DNA from: Clostridiales bacterium
GTDB lineage: Bacteria; Bacillota; Clostridia; Lachnospirales; Lachnospiraceae
Direction of reading: 5' to 3'
Length of the DNA stretch: 33,411 nt
Assembly: GCA_029227635.1 (NCBI GenBank)
Contig: JAQYAH010000017.1
Location: 1-33,411 of the forward strand
Numbering within the stretch: the first letter of the stretch is position 1; the number at the start of each line of letters is the position of its first letter. The translations under genes were made by a program, and so were the position numbers. Below, one piece after another: positions 7,321 to 15,706 of the stretch. The notes under the pieces were generated by a model. It saw nothing but the letters and a program-made list of their open reading frames with translations, was not told the DNA's origin and searched no databases.

Positions 7321-9669
7321 ATGAACTTAAACGAAGTGAAAGTCGGACAGTGCGTCAGAATACTGGAGGTAGGAGGAAGCGGTGCCTTAAGACAGCATCT
7401 TCTTGACATGGGAGTGCTGCCGGGAGCCGAGGCGGAGTTTATAAAGCTTGCCCCCATGGGTGATCCCATGGAGCTGCGCATCCACGAGTATGAACTTACC
7501 CTTCGCATTGACGAAGCCAAAAACATTCAGGTGGAGCTGATTGACAAGATCGAACACAAAGATAATATAGGGACAGCACCGGACAAGAAGCAAAAATATG
7601 CCCATCCAGGTCTTGGCCAAGGCGGCTGTTACCACAGCAAGGCAGAGGAGCATCCCCTTCCCAAGAATGAGAAACTTACTTTTGCCCTGGTGGGAAACCA
7701 GAACTGCGGCAAAACAACTCTTTTTAACAGGCTTACCGGCTCCAACCAACACGTGGGAAACTTCCCCGGAGTGACGGTGGACAGAAAAGACGGCCCAATT
7801 ATCGGTCACCCGGAGACACTGGTTACCGATCTTCCGGGAATCTACTCTATGTCCCCATACTCTGCGGAGGAAGTGGTCTCAAGAAATTTTGTCCTTGAGG
7901 AGAAACCCAAAGCCATTATCAACATAGTGGATGCCACCAACATTCACAGAAATCTGTACCTGACTATGCAGCTTCTGGAACTGGGAATTCCCATGGTAGT
8001 GGCCCTCAACATGATGGACGAGCTCATTGGAAACGGAGGCTCCATCGACGTCAATGCAATGGAGTGTCTCCTTGGAGTACCGGTGGTTCCCATCTCTGCC
8101 GCTAAGAATCAGGGTATTGAAGAGCTCATTGAGCATGCGGTACATATCGCCAGATATCAGGAGACTCCGGGACGCCAGGATTTTTGCGATGAGAATGACA
8201 AAAATGGTGCGGTGCACAGAGCGATTCACGGTGTAGTTCACCTGATCTCTGACCACGCGGCAAGGGCGGGCCTTCCCATCAGATTCTCAGCCTGCAAGGC
8301 CATTGAGAGTGACGAGCTCATCCTTGAACAGCTCATGCTGGATGAGAATGAGACCCACATGCTGGAGCACATAGTGAGCCAGATGGAAAAAGAGAGCGGC
8401 ATGGATCGCTCCGCAGCTCTGGCGGATATGAGATTTTCTTTTATTTACAAGGTCTGTGCCGAGTCGGTAAAAGAACCAAAGGAGAGCAAGGAGAGACTTC
8501 GCAGCGAGAAGATGGACAGGTTCCTCACCGGCAAATACACTGCGATCCCCGCTTTTGTCCTCATAATGCTGGCGGTGTTCTATCTGACCTTCAATGTCAT
8601 CGGAGCATTTTTGCAGAAACTCATGGAAATGGGTGTGGAAAAGATCACACTCCTGGTAGATAATTTTCTCACGGTGGAGAAGATCAACCCGGTAATGCAC
8701 CGGCTCATCATAGAAGGAATTTTTAACGGCGTGGGAAGCGTCCTCAGCTTCCTTCCCATCATAGTGACCCTGTTCTTTTTCCTCTCCATAATGGAGGACA
8801 GCGGCTACATTGCCCGGGTTGCATTTGTGATGGATAAGCTCCTCAGAAAACTGGGACTTTCCGGAAGAAGTATCGTGCCCCTCCTCATTGGATTCGGCTG
8901 CACGGTGCCGGCGGTTATGGCCACCAGGACTCTTCCCAGTGAGAGAGACCGGAAGATGACAATCCTTCTCACTCCTTTTATGTCCTGCACGGCAAAGCTT
9001 CCCATCTATGCATTTTTTGTAAGTGCCTTTTTCCCCGGCAAAGGCGGATTCATCATGGGACTCATATACTTTACCGGAATTGCGGTGGGAGTGCTCATGG
9101 CCTGGCTCTACAAGGCGCTGCTCTTTAAGGGAGAGGCGGTTCCTTTTGTCATGGAACTTCCCAACTATCGGCTGCCTTCCGCCAAAAACGTCTCTTTGCT
9201 CCTCTGGGAAAAAGCAAAGGACTTCCTCACCAGAGCCTTCTCGGTGATTCTGGTGGCCACAGTGATCGTGTGGTTCCTTCAGTCTTTCGACATCCGCTTT
9301 AACATTGTGGCGGACTCAAAAGACAGTATTCTGGCAATGCTGGCGGGAATCATAGCCCCGATCTTCGGGCCCTTGGGACTTGGAGACTGGAGAATATGCA
9401 CCTCCCTTATCAGCGGTGTGATTGCAAAAGAAAGCGTTGTCTCCACTATGGGAATCCTTCTTGGAAACAACCTGGGAACCCTGTTCAACAGCCTTTCCGC
9501 TATGACGATGCTGGTGTTCAGCCTTTTGTATACCCCCTGCGTGGCGGCGATTGCCACCATAAAAAGGGAGCTTGGGACCTCCTGGGCGGTAAAACTGGTA
9601 ATCTGGCAGTGTGCCATCGCCTGGATCTGTGCTTTTCTTGTGCACAGTGTCGGAACGATAATTTTGTAG
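7321..9669 (+). CDS. feoB: ferrous iron transporter, FeoA-FeoB fusion
   Basis: A 782-aa inner-membrane Fe2+ importer. Residues 1 to about 76 form an SH3-like FeoA domain (MNLNEVKVGQCVRILEV). A linker of about 40 residues containing Cys and His (GGCYHSKAEEH) follows. The G domain then shows GNQNCGKTT with Lys131, the switch motif HVGNFPGVTVD, DLPG starting at Asp170 and NMMD starting at Asn230. The membrane part starts near residue 400 and holds the two conserved Feo core motifs, GFGCTVPA with Cys527 and TPCVAA with Cys740. It begins 23 bases after sbcC with a modest AAGGT site and may share its transcript. Fused FeoAB is common in Clostridia. Confidence 0.96.
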   Translation: MNLNEVKVGQCVRILEVGGSGALRQHLLDMGVLPGAEAEFIKLAPMGDPMELRIHEYELTLRIDEAKNIQVELIDKIEHKDNIGTAPDKKQKYAHPGLGQGGCYHSKAEEHPLPKNEKLTFALVGNQNCGKTTLFNRLTGSNQHVGNFPGVTVDRKDGPIIGHPETLVTDLPGIYSMSPYSAEEVVSRNFVLEEKPKAIINIVDATNIHRNLYLTMQLLELGIPMVVALNMMDELIGNGGSIDVNAMECLLGVPVVPISAAKNQGIEELIEHAVHIARYQETPGRQDFCDENDKNGAVHRAIHGVVHLISDHAARAGLPIRFSACKAIESDELILEQLMLDENETHMLEHIVSQMEKESGMDRSAALADMRFSFIYKVCAESVKEPKESKERLRSEKMDRFLTGKYTAIPAFVLIMLAVFYLTFNVIGAFLQKLMEMGVEKITLLVDNFLTVEKINPVMHRLIIEGIFNGVGSVLSFLPIIVTLFFFLSIMEDSGYIARVAFVMDKLLRKLGLSGRSIVPLLIGFGCTVPAVMATRTLPSERDRKMTILLTPFMSCTAKLPIYAFFVSAFFPGKGGFIMGLIYFTGIAVGVLMAWLYKALLFKGEAVPFVMELPNYRLPSAKNVSLLLWEKAKDFLTRAFSVILVATVIVWFLQSFDIRFNIVADSKDSILAMLAGIIAPIFGPLGLGDWRICTSLISGVIAKESVVSTMGILLGNNLGTLFNSLSAMTMLVFSLLYTPCVAAIATIKRELGTSWAVKLVIWQCAIAWICAFLVHSVGTIIL

Positions 9670-9686
9670 AAATATGTAGTAAAAAG

Positions 9687-9720
9687 AACGGGAAGCGACT
9701 CCTGATATCGCTTCCCGTTT
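9687..9720. terminator. bidirectional terminator between feoB and the ECF gene
   Basis: A perfect 12-bp stem, AACGGGAAGCGA (9687-9698) with TCGCTTCCCGTT (9708-9719), encloses a 9-base loop. The plus strand continues with a short T run, and the minus strand reads TTCTTTTTAC after the stem, so it can serve both convergent genes. Confidence 0.85.
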
Positions 9721-9738
9721 ACGTTTATGAAATCACTA

Positions 9739-10335
9739 TTATTTTTCGATTTTTACAAGGAGTCCGGCTTTTGAAAGAGCGGGTCTCAAAAGACTGTAGA
9801 TGATCACTACCAGGATGGTAGATACGACTGCGTTGATAAATGTGGAGAGGCTGCTCCACTTGGCAAGGATGCTTGCCACCTCCTGAGGCTGCCCCAGAAT
9901 GTACATCTTGTAGAAGTAGCCCACAATGGGATCTGCCACTACGTTGAAGCCCAGACCTGCGATACAGGAGATGAGGCTCCACTTGAAAATGTACTTTTTG
10001 TCGCTGCTCTCACTGATGTGGGCGATGGAATGAGCCACAAGACCGGTGATCACGCCGATGAGGAACTTGAGGACAAAAGTCTTGGGGGCACCCACGATGT
10101 AGATGGGATCCAGAATATCCGCGATACCCATTCCGATGGCTCCGGCAAGTCCGCCGTTCACTCCTCCAAGGAGAAGGGCCGCAAGTACGCAGAACGCGTT
10201 GCCGATGTGAAGGGAGGTTGCATCACCCCCGGGAGTAGGGATCTTGATCTGTAAAAATGTAAAAGTAACAAAGCACAGCGCTGCAAAAATAGCAGTCTGG
10301 GCGATCTTCATGACTGTATTGTTTTTATTCTCCAT
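9739..10335 (-). CDS. ECF transporter S component, substrate unassigned
   Basis: A 198-aa integral membrane protein with about six hydrophobic segments. It resembles the substrate-binding S subunits of energy-coupling factor vitamin transporters (ECF-ribofla_trS-like group): an early TAIFAALCFVTFTFLQI helix, then a PTPGGDATSLHIGNAF loop and glycine-rich helices (GGVNGGLAGAIGMGIADIL). Its energizing EcfAAT subunits are not in the window, as is usual for group II systems. AGGAG supports the ATG at 10335. The upstream leader is about 200 bases and contains no TPP, FMN or THF riboswitch core that I could recognise, so the vitamin cannot be named; riboflavin-, pyridoxine- or thiamine-precursor transport are all possible. 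Confidence 0.85.
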   Translation of the reverse strand: MENKNNTVMKIAQTAIFAALCFVTFTFLQIKIPTPGGDATSLHIGNAFCVLAALLLGGVNGGLAGAIGMGIADILDPIYIVGAPKTFVLKFLIGVITGLVAHSIAHISESSDKKYIFKWSLISCIAGLGFNVVADPIVGYFYKMYILGQPQEVASILAKWSSLSTFINAVVSTILVVIIYSLLRPALSKAGLLVKIEK

Positions 10336-10593
10336 ATATGATAGTCTCCTGTTTTATACCGCACCCGGCGGAAATATTCAGTTTTATCTGTACAGAAAAA
10401 TTCGAACAACGAAATACTACCACCATAGTGTCGTGCTCAAAATATCCAATTTGAGAAAAATTAACCATGCCAGTTTCAAAAGGAGAATCCGGACACATTG
10501 ACGGCGTTATAGCGTGACAGAATTGATATTTTTACAGTAAAAACTGAATAAACAGAATAAAATAAATAAATTGAAAAAATATTAAAATAAATG
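10336..10593. other. AT-rich gap upstream of the ECF gene
   Basis: This stretch holds the minus-strand leader and promoter region of the ECF gene. Visible elements are a perfect palindrome of two 7-base arms around one base (TTTTTAC-A-GTAAAAA, 10529-10543), a small hairpin of CTCAAA (10436-10441) with TTTGAG (10450-10455), and a GC-rich CCGC/GCGG hairpin just before the ECF ribosome site. I see no protein gene and no riboswitch class that I recognise. Confidence 0.5.
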
Positions 10594-10622
10594 TTGACAA
10601 ATGTCAGATAATAGCTTATATT
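10594..10622 (+). promoter_or_regulatory. strong orphan promoter
   Basis: TTGACA (10594-10599) and TATATT (10617-10622) are separated by exactly 17 bases. This is the best consensus -35 in the window, yet no recognisable protein gene follows on the plus strand before the convergent histidine phosphatase gene at 10909. Confidence 0.65.
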
Positions 10623-10628
10623 AAATAC

Positions 10629-10909
10629 AACAAAACAAACACACAAACTCTTAAAGAAACGAGCACAAATGGTTCGATTTCAATATCAGTACTAGAGAGA
10701 TGAAACTGGAAATGGAGGAAAGGACCCATGGACAAGTGATTTTAATCTCGAAAATTATTCTAAAGGAGGACAGTCCCAAAAAATAATTAGTACGAAATTC
10801 GAAATCTGAGAAAGCGAAGGTGTAGACAATGAAATTACTGGAAATTGTTAGATAGGCTCCATGGCAAGATTCAAACCATGGAGCCTATAACTATTTTAAA
10901 ATCTTTTTT
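10629..10909 (+). ncRNA. candidate non-coding or dual-function RNA
   Basis: An orphan transcription unit of about 280 bases. A long-range composite stem can form: TTCGATTTC (10673-10681) plus GTACTA (10689-10694) pair with TAGTAC (10788-10793) plus GAAAT and CGAA (10794-10803, one bulged T), giving 15 pairs. Inside it, GAGAT (10695-10700 region) can pair with ATCTC (10744-10749 region). The unit ends with a 13-bp hairpin at 10852-10888. Two very short ORFs have ribosome-site-like sequences: MDK at 10728 after GGAGG, and MKLLEIVR from 10829 after AAGGTG. None is long enough to be a convincing gene. I do not recognise an RNA family, and the boundaries are inferred from the promoter and hairpin. 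Confidence 0.35.
10852..10909 (+). terminator. 13-bp hairpin ending the orphan transcript
   Basis: ATAGGCTCCATGG (10852-10864) pairs perfectly with CCATGGAGCCTAT (10876-10888) over an 11-base loop. The following T6 run (10904-10909) is 15 bases beyond the stem, so it is not a textbook intrinsic terminator on the plus strand. The minus strand has no T run after the stem. It could still stop or stabilise either convergent transcript. Confidence 0.5.
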
Positions 10910-11448
10910 CAGAAGTCGTATCTTCGAATCTCGCAGTTGCCAATGCCGAAGGCGGCGTACTCTTCATTGGTCATGTCCCGGAAGTAGGACTCGATCACCC
11001 GGCTGAGACCGTTGTGGGCCACAATGATCACAGTCTTCTCGTCAGAAGCGGCTTTTATCTCATCAAGAACAGTATAGATCCGGTGGGCGAAGGCCAGCAT
11101 GTTCTCACCGCCCTCGTAGCTGTCAATGAAATTCTTCTTGGCTTCTTTGAACTCCCGGCTGTCTCTGGGAGTGGATTCCCATTTTCCAAAATTCTGTTCA
11201 ATAAGTCTTTCCTCTACCCGAAAAGGTATGCCCGTCACAAGGGAGATTCTTCGGGCGGTTTCTTTTGCCCGGCAAAGAGGGGAGGATAGGATCTCATCGG
11301 CATTTATCCCAAGGCTTAGGAGTTTTTCTCCGGCGGCTTCGGCCTGTGAAATGCCATGCTCCGTAAGGGGTATGTCCGTGGCTCCGCAGATTTTGTTCTC
11401 TACGTTCCACACAGTCTGACCGTGGCGTATGAAATAGAAGTGTCCCAT
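10909..11448 (-). CDS. histidine phosphatase family protein
   Basis: A 179-aa cytoplasmic phosphatase of the phosphoglycerate mutase-like (branch 1) superfamily. The catalytic RHG motif is Arg8-His9-Gly10 in YFIRHGQT, SSPLCRAKET carries the second arginine, and VAHNG near the C-terminus supplies the second histidine. The length is close to small CobC or PhoE-like phosphatases rather than glycolytic mutase (about 230-250 aa). AAAGGA precedes the ATG. It is transcribed divergently from a nitroreductase and is a distant relative of the phosphatase at 26226-26876. Substrate unknown. Confidence 0.9.
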   Translation of the reverse strand: MGHFYFIRHGQTVWNVENKICGATDIPLTEHGISQAEAAGEKLLSLGINADEILSSPLCRAKETARRISLVTGIPFRVEERLIEQNFGKWESTPRDSREFKEAKKNFIDSYEGGENMLAFAHRIYTVLDEIKAASDEKTVIIVAHNGLSRVIESYFRDMTNEEYAAFGIGNCEIRRYDF

Positions 11449-11493
11449 AAAAGTCCTTTCTGATAAAAGTTTTGCAGATTATTTTCGGGGGAC

Positions 11494-11524
11494 ATTATAA
11501 CACAACCCCGGGACGTGATAGAAT
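11494..11524. promoter_or_regulatory. overlapping divergent promoters
   Basis: Minus strand: extended -10 TGTTATAAT (11494-11502) for the histidine phosphatase. Plus strand: extended -10 TGATAGAAT (11516-11524) for the nitroreductase, with TTATAA (11495-11500) as a weak -35. The plus -35 falls on the minus -10, so the two promoters should compete for polymerase. Confidence 0.5.
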
Positions 11525-11557
11525 AGGGGCAGAGCAATAATCTAAAAGGAGGAAGTT

Positions 11558-12058
11558 ATGGACAGCATTTTTCATAGAGTAAGTATCAGACACTACAAAA
11601 CTACAACCATTGAGCCGGAGAAGATCGAATTGATGTTAAGGGCGGCGATGCAGGCTCCCTCGGCGCACAATCAGCAGCCCTGGGAATACTATGTGGTGAC
11701 GAATCGGGAGATCATCGATCAATTATCGGAGGCGACTCCCTACACCGGCTGGGCCAAGGGGGCACCAATGGTATTTGTAGCCTGCTCCAGAAGTCTTAAG
11801 GAGCTCAAAACTCCTCCTCATAAGGACATCGACATGAGTGCTTCCGTGGAGAACCTGCTTTTGGAGGCGGATTCCCTGGGACTTGGAGCAGTGTGGATGG
11901 GAGTCGCACCGGAGGCGGATCGGATGGAGAAGGTGAGAGAGATCATTTCTCTGCCTAAGAGGTTGGATGCTTTCGCGATTATCTCGGTGGGCTATCCCGA
12001 TGAGGATAAGCCGCAGATTTCAAGGTACGAGGAGAGTCGGGTGCATTATATAAGATGA
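11558..12058 (+). CDS. nitroreductase family protein
   Basis: A 166-aa flavoprotein of the nitroreductase fold, shorter than NfsB-type enzymes (about 217 aa) but normal for the compact clostridial subgroup. The FMN-binding start is SIRHYKTTTIEPEKIELML, followed by AAMQAPSAHNQQPWEYYVV, and the C-terminal part has LGLGAVWMG and the family end ISVGYPDEDKP. AAAAGGAGG precedes the ATG. It probably reduces nitro compounds, quinones or flavin with NAD(P)H; the physiological substrate cannot be told. Confidence 0.93.
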   Translation: MDSIFHRVSIRHYKTTTIEPEKIELMLRAAMQAPSAHNQQPWEYYVVTNREIIDQLSEATPYTGWAKGAPMVFVACSRSLKELKTPPHKDIDMSASVENLLLEADSLGLGAVWMGVAPEADRMEKVREIISLPKRLDAFAIISVGYPDEDKPQISRYEESRVHYIR

Positions 12059-12141
12059 TTTGCATTAATGTAGACAATTGAGGTAACCATTATTCACAAC
12101 CAATGATAATGAAGATCGTATAATAACAAAATGCTAGTTGT

Positions 12142-12175
12142 TGAGGGCAGTCGTGAGAGACTGCTCTTTCTTTTT
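12142..12175 (+). terminator. terminator upstream of pstS
   Basis: GGCAGTC and GACTGCT form a stem around GTGAGA, extended by wobble pairs, and are followed by CTTTCTTTTT. It lies 84 bases after the nitroreductase stop and just before the Pho-box-like repeat. A TATAAT at 12119-12124 sits between the nitroreductase and this hairpin. Confidence 0.65.
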
Positions 12176-12227
12176 ACAAACACTTTACCCTTCAAAGAAA
12201 TTGCTTTTTACCAAAGGGGAATATCAT
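12173..12227 (+). promoter_or_regulatory. pstS: Pho-box-like repeats and promoter of pstS
   Basis: TTTACA (12173-12178) and TTTACC (12184-12189) are separated by five bases, the 11-base period typical of PhoP/PhoB direct repeats in Firmicutes. A third copy, TTTACC, lies at 12207-12212, and TATCAT (12222-12227) can serve as the -10. Phosphate-starvation control of the operon is inferred from this; no phoP or phoR gene is in the window. Confidence 0.55.
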
Positions 12228-12268
12228 AAGCCTCGAAATCAAAAAGAAAAACGTTTTGGAGGTAAGTT

Positions 12269-13132
12269 ATGAAAAACAGAACAAAGAGATTACTTGGTGT
12301 AGGCGTTGCAGCAGCGCTGGCACTTGGATTACTTACAGGCTGCGGCTCAAAGAGCGAAGGCGAAGCAGCAGGTGAAGAATCAGGAACAGAAGAACTCAGC
12401 GGAACCATCGCCCTTGCAGGCAGCACATCCATGGAAAAGCTGTGTGAAGGCATGAAGGAGAGCTTCGAGGCCGCAAATCCCGGAGTTACCATCACTGTAG
12501 AGTACACCGGCTCTTCCGCAGGAATCGAGTCCCTTGAGGCGGGCAGCGTGGACATCGGCAACTCCTCAAGAGCCTTAAAGGATGAGGAAAAGGAAGCCGG
12601 AATCGTGGAAAACATTGTTGCCATTGACGGTATCGCAACTATTGTTGACAAGGACAATGAGGTAAAAGACCTGAGCGAGGATCAGCTCTCCGCTATCTAT
12701 AAGGGTGAGATCACAAACTGGAAAGAGCTTGGCGGCAAGGACGAGGCCATCGTTGTAATCGGACGTGAGGCTGGTTCAGGTACAAGAGGTGCTTTCGAGG
12801 AGCTTCTTGGTATCGAAGATTCATGTGCTTATGCTCAGGAGCTGGATTCCACCGGTGCGGTTCTTGCCAAGGTTGCAGCTACTCCCGGTTCTATCGGATA
12901 CGTTTCTCTCGATGTAGTAGATGACACAGTAAAAGCAGTTTCCTTAAACGGTGTCGAGGCAAATGAGGAAAACATCCTTGCCGGCGACTATATTCTTTCC
13001 CGTCCTTTTGTAATGGCTACAAAGGGAGAGATCTCCGAGCAGAGCGAGCTTATCAAGGCATGGTTCGATTATGTTCAGTCTGAGGAAGGCCAGGAAGTAA
13101 TAAAGAGTATGGGACTTATTCTCCCCAGATAG
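12269..13132 (+). CDS. pstS: phosphate ABC transporter substrate-binding lipoprotein
   Basis: A 287-aa lipoprotein that captures phosphate outside the membrane. A basic N-terminus and hydrophobic helix lead to the lipobox LLTGC, with Cys25 as the lipid site. Phosphate-binding elements are visible: AGSTSMEKL near the mature N-terminus, EYTGSSAGIESL, DIGNSSRAL and GREAGSGTRGAFEELL. TGGAGG precedes the ATG. It is the first gene of pstSCAB-phoU, behind Pho-box-like repeats. Confidence 0.97.
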   Translation: MKNRTKRLLGVGVAAALALGLLTGCGSKSEGEAAGEESGTEELSGTIALAGSTSMEKLCEGMKESFEAANPGVTITVEYTGSSAGIESLEAGSVDIGNSSRALKDEEKEAGIVENIVAIDGIATIVDKDNEVKDLSEDQLSAIYKGEITNWKELGGKDEAIVVIGREAGSGTRGAFEELLGIEDSCAYAQELDSTGAVLAKVAATPGSIGYVSLDVVDDTVKAVSLNGVEANEENILAGDYILSRPFVMATKGEISEQSELIKAWFDYVQSEEGQEVIKSMGLILPR

Positions 13133-13148
13133 TCTGTGAGGTAGCTCT

Positions 13149-14066
13149 ATGAACATTAAAGCAAAAAACAGTGCAGGCCACATAATTGAAACTGTTGCCA
13201 AAGTTATTTTTATACTGTGTGCTGCCACCGCTGTCTTTGCTGTTTGTTCCATCACTGTTTACATGTTTGCAAAAGGCACCCCGGCGCTTAAACAAGTCGG
13301 AGTGCCTGAACTGCTTTTCGGGACGAGCTGGATGCCTACGGCAAAAGAACCTTCTTTTGGAATCCTCTACATAATCTTGTCCTCCATAGTTGGAACAACA
13401 GCCAGTATATTTATCGGAGTTCCGGTGGGGCTTTTGACGGCAGTCTTTCTCACCGAGGTATCCTCAAAGCATCTCGCGGGGGTGGTTCAGCCCGCGGTGG
13501 AGCTTTTGGCGGCCATTCCCTCGGTAATCTACGGCCTTATTGGTATGATGCTCCTCACTCCGGCGATGTATAAGCTGGAAAAACTTATTTTTGCCGGATC
13601 CGAAACTCATCAGTTCACCGGCGGTTCCAATATGCTGTCTGCGATTATAGTTCTTGCGATAATGATCCTTCCCACAGTGGTCAATGTCAGCGCCTCAGCT
13701 ATCCGGGCGGTGCCAAAAGACCTGAAGGCCGCATCCCTCGCCCTTGGAGCAAGCCATATACAAACAATCTTCAAGGTGACTGTCCCCGCGGCCAGATCCG
13801 GCATCATGACCGGTGTGGTTCTCGGTATAGGAAGAGCCATAGGTGAGGCTATGGCTATCAACATGGTGGCCGGAGGTTCGGTCAATATCCCCCTGCCCTT
13901 CAACTCCGTAAGACTCCTCACGACTCAGCTTGTATCTGAGATGTCCTATGCAGAAGGTCTTCACCGTCAGGTGCTTTTCACTGTGGGATTGGTGCTTTTT
14001 ATTTTCATCATGATCATCAACCTGGTACTAATGAAGGTCAGAAAGGGGGCAGAGCTCAGTGAATAG
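13149..14066 (+). CDS. pstC: phosphate ABC transporter permease PstC
   Basis: A 305-aa inner-membrane permease with about six transmembrane helices. The N-terminal helix runs from VAKVIFILCAATAVFAVCSI, and family motifs include FGILYIILSSIVGTTASIF, AAIPSVIYGLIGM and the EAA-type cytoplasmic loop RAVPKDLKAASLALGASHIQ followed by GRAIGEAMA. It starts 16 bases after pstS and overlaps the pstA start. With PstA it forms the phosphate channel energised by PstB. Confidence 0.96.
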   Translation: MNIKAKNSAGHIIETVAKVIFILCAATAVFAVCSITVYMFAKGTPALKQVGVPELLFGTSWMPTAKEPSFGILYIILSSIVGTTASIFIGVPVGLLTAVFLTEVSSKHLAGVVQPAVELLAAIPSVIYGLIGMMLLTPAMYKLEKLIFAGSETHQFTGGSNMLSAIIVLAIMILPTVVNVSASAIRAVPKDLKAASLALGASHIQTIFKVTVPAARSGIMTGVVLGIGRAIGEAMAINMVAGGSVNIPLPFNSVRLLTTQLVSEMSYAEGLHRQVLFTVGLVLFIFIMIINLVLMKVRKGAELSE

Positions 14067-14946
14067 TGAAAAAACTCAGGGACTTTGCACTCGAAAGACC
14101 CGTATATCCGACGGGATCATGTACGGTCTGATCTACCTCTGTGCCGGGGCTTCGGTAGTGCTGCTTGCCGCTATTATTTTTTACATTATAAAAAGAGGTA
14201 TTGGAAGTCTGTCCATTCAGTTCCTCACCACCGTGACCTCCATGCTACAGGGAACCGTGGGAATTGCCGGAAATATTGTAAACACTCTGCTCATCATTCT
14301 CATCACTATGATTATTGCCACTCCCATTGGCGTGTGTGCGGCGATCTACCTGAACGAGTATGCAAAACCCGGAAAGCTGGTGAGTACGATTGAATTTGCC
14401 ACGGAGACACTCTCCGGAATTCCTTCCATTATCTTTGGCCTTTTCGGTATGACATTTTTCGGGGAGACTCTAGGGTTTGGATATTCGATTCTGACCGGAT
14501 CCCTGACCTTGATCCTGATGGTGCTGCCTCTTATCACCAGAAACACCCAGGAGGCCCTTAAGACCTGTCCTGCCAGCTATCGATCCGGAGCTTTCGGCCT
14601 TGGAGCCGGGAAGTGGCACATGATCCGGACCATTCTTTTGCCTTCATCCATGCCCGGAATCATCACCGGAGTGATCCTGGCCATAGGAAGGATAGTGGGA
14701 GAGTCCGCAGCACTTCTTTTTACTGCGGGAAGCGCAAAAGCCCTGCCTAAGACCTTAAGTGCTCTTTTCCCCAAGATCTTCCAGTCCGGAGGCACCCTCA
14801 CCATTCAGCTCTACCTGAGTGCTACCAGCGAGGGCGATTTTGACACTGCCTTTGGTATTGCGGTGGTGCTTCTTGTCATAGTTCTGCTCATCAATCTGGG
14901 CACCAAAAAGCTGGCATCCAAATTTGACGTTACACGGAGGAAATAA
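14059..14946 (+). CDS. pstA: phosphate ABC transporter permease PstA
   Basis: A 295-aa membrane permease, partner of PstC. It begins at a GTG that overlaps the last eight bases of pstC, with a G-rich ribosome site upstream, which indicates coupled translation. Family signatures include [37 protein letters not shown] and the EAA loop [20 protein letters not shown] followed by [15 protein letters not shown]. Its stop codon is one base before the pstB start. About six membrane spans. Confidence 0.96.
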   Translation: MNSEKTQGLCTRKTRISDGIMYGLIYLCAGASVVLLAAIIFYIIKRGIGSLSIQFLTTVTSMLQGTVGIAGNIVNTLLIILITMIIATPIGVCAAIYLNEYAKPGKLVSTIEFATETLSGIPSIIFGLFGMTFFGETLGFGYSILTGSLTLILMVLPLITRNTQEALKTCPASYRSGAFGLGAGKWHMIRTILLPSSMPGIITGVILAIGRIVGESAALLFTAGSAKALPKTLSALFPKIFQSGGTLTIQLYLSATSEGDFDTAFGIAVVLLVIVLLINLGTKKLASKFDVTRRK

Positions 14947-14947
14947 T

Positions 14948-15706
14948 ATGGAACAGACGAAGATCCGGGTGGAAGGGCTCCATTTGTATTATGGAGACAA
15001 CCACGCCTTGAAGGGAATTGATCTTAACATAAAGCCCAATGCCGTGACGGCCTTCATCGGACCGTCAGGCTGCGGCAAATCCACTTTTCTTAAGACCTTA
15101 AACCGAATGAACGATCTCATCGACAATGTTCGAATCGAGGGAAAAGTATATCTTGACGGGGAGGACATCTATGCTCCCGGGGTCAACACTACCATTTTGA
15201 GAAAAAGAGTGGGCATGGTTTTTCAGCAGCCTAATCCTTTTCCCATGAGTATCTATGACAATGTTGCCTACGGTCCCAGAGTTCACGGAATCCGGGACAA
15301 AAAACGACTGGATGAGATCGTGGAGGAGAGCCTTAGAGGCGCGGCGATCTTTGATGAGGTAAAAGACCGCCTCAAAAGATCAGCTCTTGGCCTTTCCGGA
15401 GGTCAGCAGCAGCGTCTTTGTATCGCCAGAGCTCTGGCGGTGGAGCCGGAGGTGCTTTTGATGGATGAGCCTACCTCGGCTCTGGATCCTATCTCTACCT
15501 CCAAGATCGAAGATCTCATGGAGGAACTAAAGAAAAAATACACTGTCGCCATTGTTACCCACAACATGCAGCAGGCACTGAGAGTGGCCGATGACACGGC
15601 TTTCTTCCTTTTGGGAGAGCTCATAGAGTTTGGGGATACCGGAACACTGTTCTCCTATCCCAGAGATAAGCGCACAGAAGATTACATCACAGGAAGGTTT
15701 GGCTAA
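14948..15706 (+). CDS. pstB: phosphate ABC transporter ATP-binding protein PstB
   Basis: A 252-aa ABC ATPase that powers phosphate uptake. Walker A is GPSGCGKST (38-46, Lys44), the Q-loop is [14 protein letters not shown], the signature is LSGGQQQR beginning at Leu149, and Walker B is LLMDEP with Glu174 after Asp173. I chose the ATG at 14948 because CGGAGG lies at the right distance; an in-frame TTG eight codons earlier has no such site and would overlap pstA. Its stop overlaps the phoU start by one base (TAATG). Confidence 0.97.
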   Translation: MEQTKIRVEGLHLYYGDNHALKGIDLNIKPNAVTAFIGPSGCGKSTFLKTLNRMNDLIDNVRIEGKVYLDGEDIYAPGVNTTILRKRVGMVFQQPNPFPMSIYDNVAYGPRVHGIRDKKRLDEIVEESLRGAAIFDEVKDRLKRSALGLSGGQQQRLCIARALAVEPEVLLMDEPTSALDPISTSKIEDLMEELKKKYTVAIVTHNMQQALRVADDTAFFLLGELIEFGDTGTLFSYPRDKRTEDYITGRFG

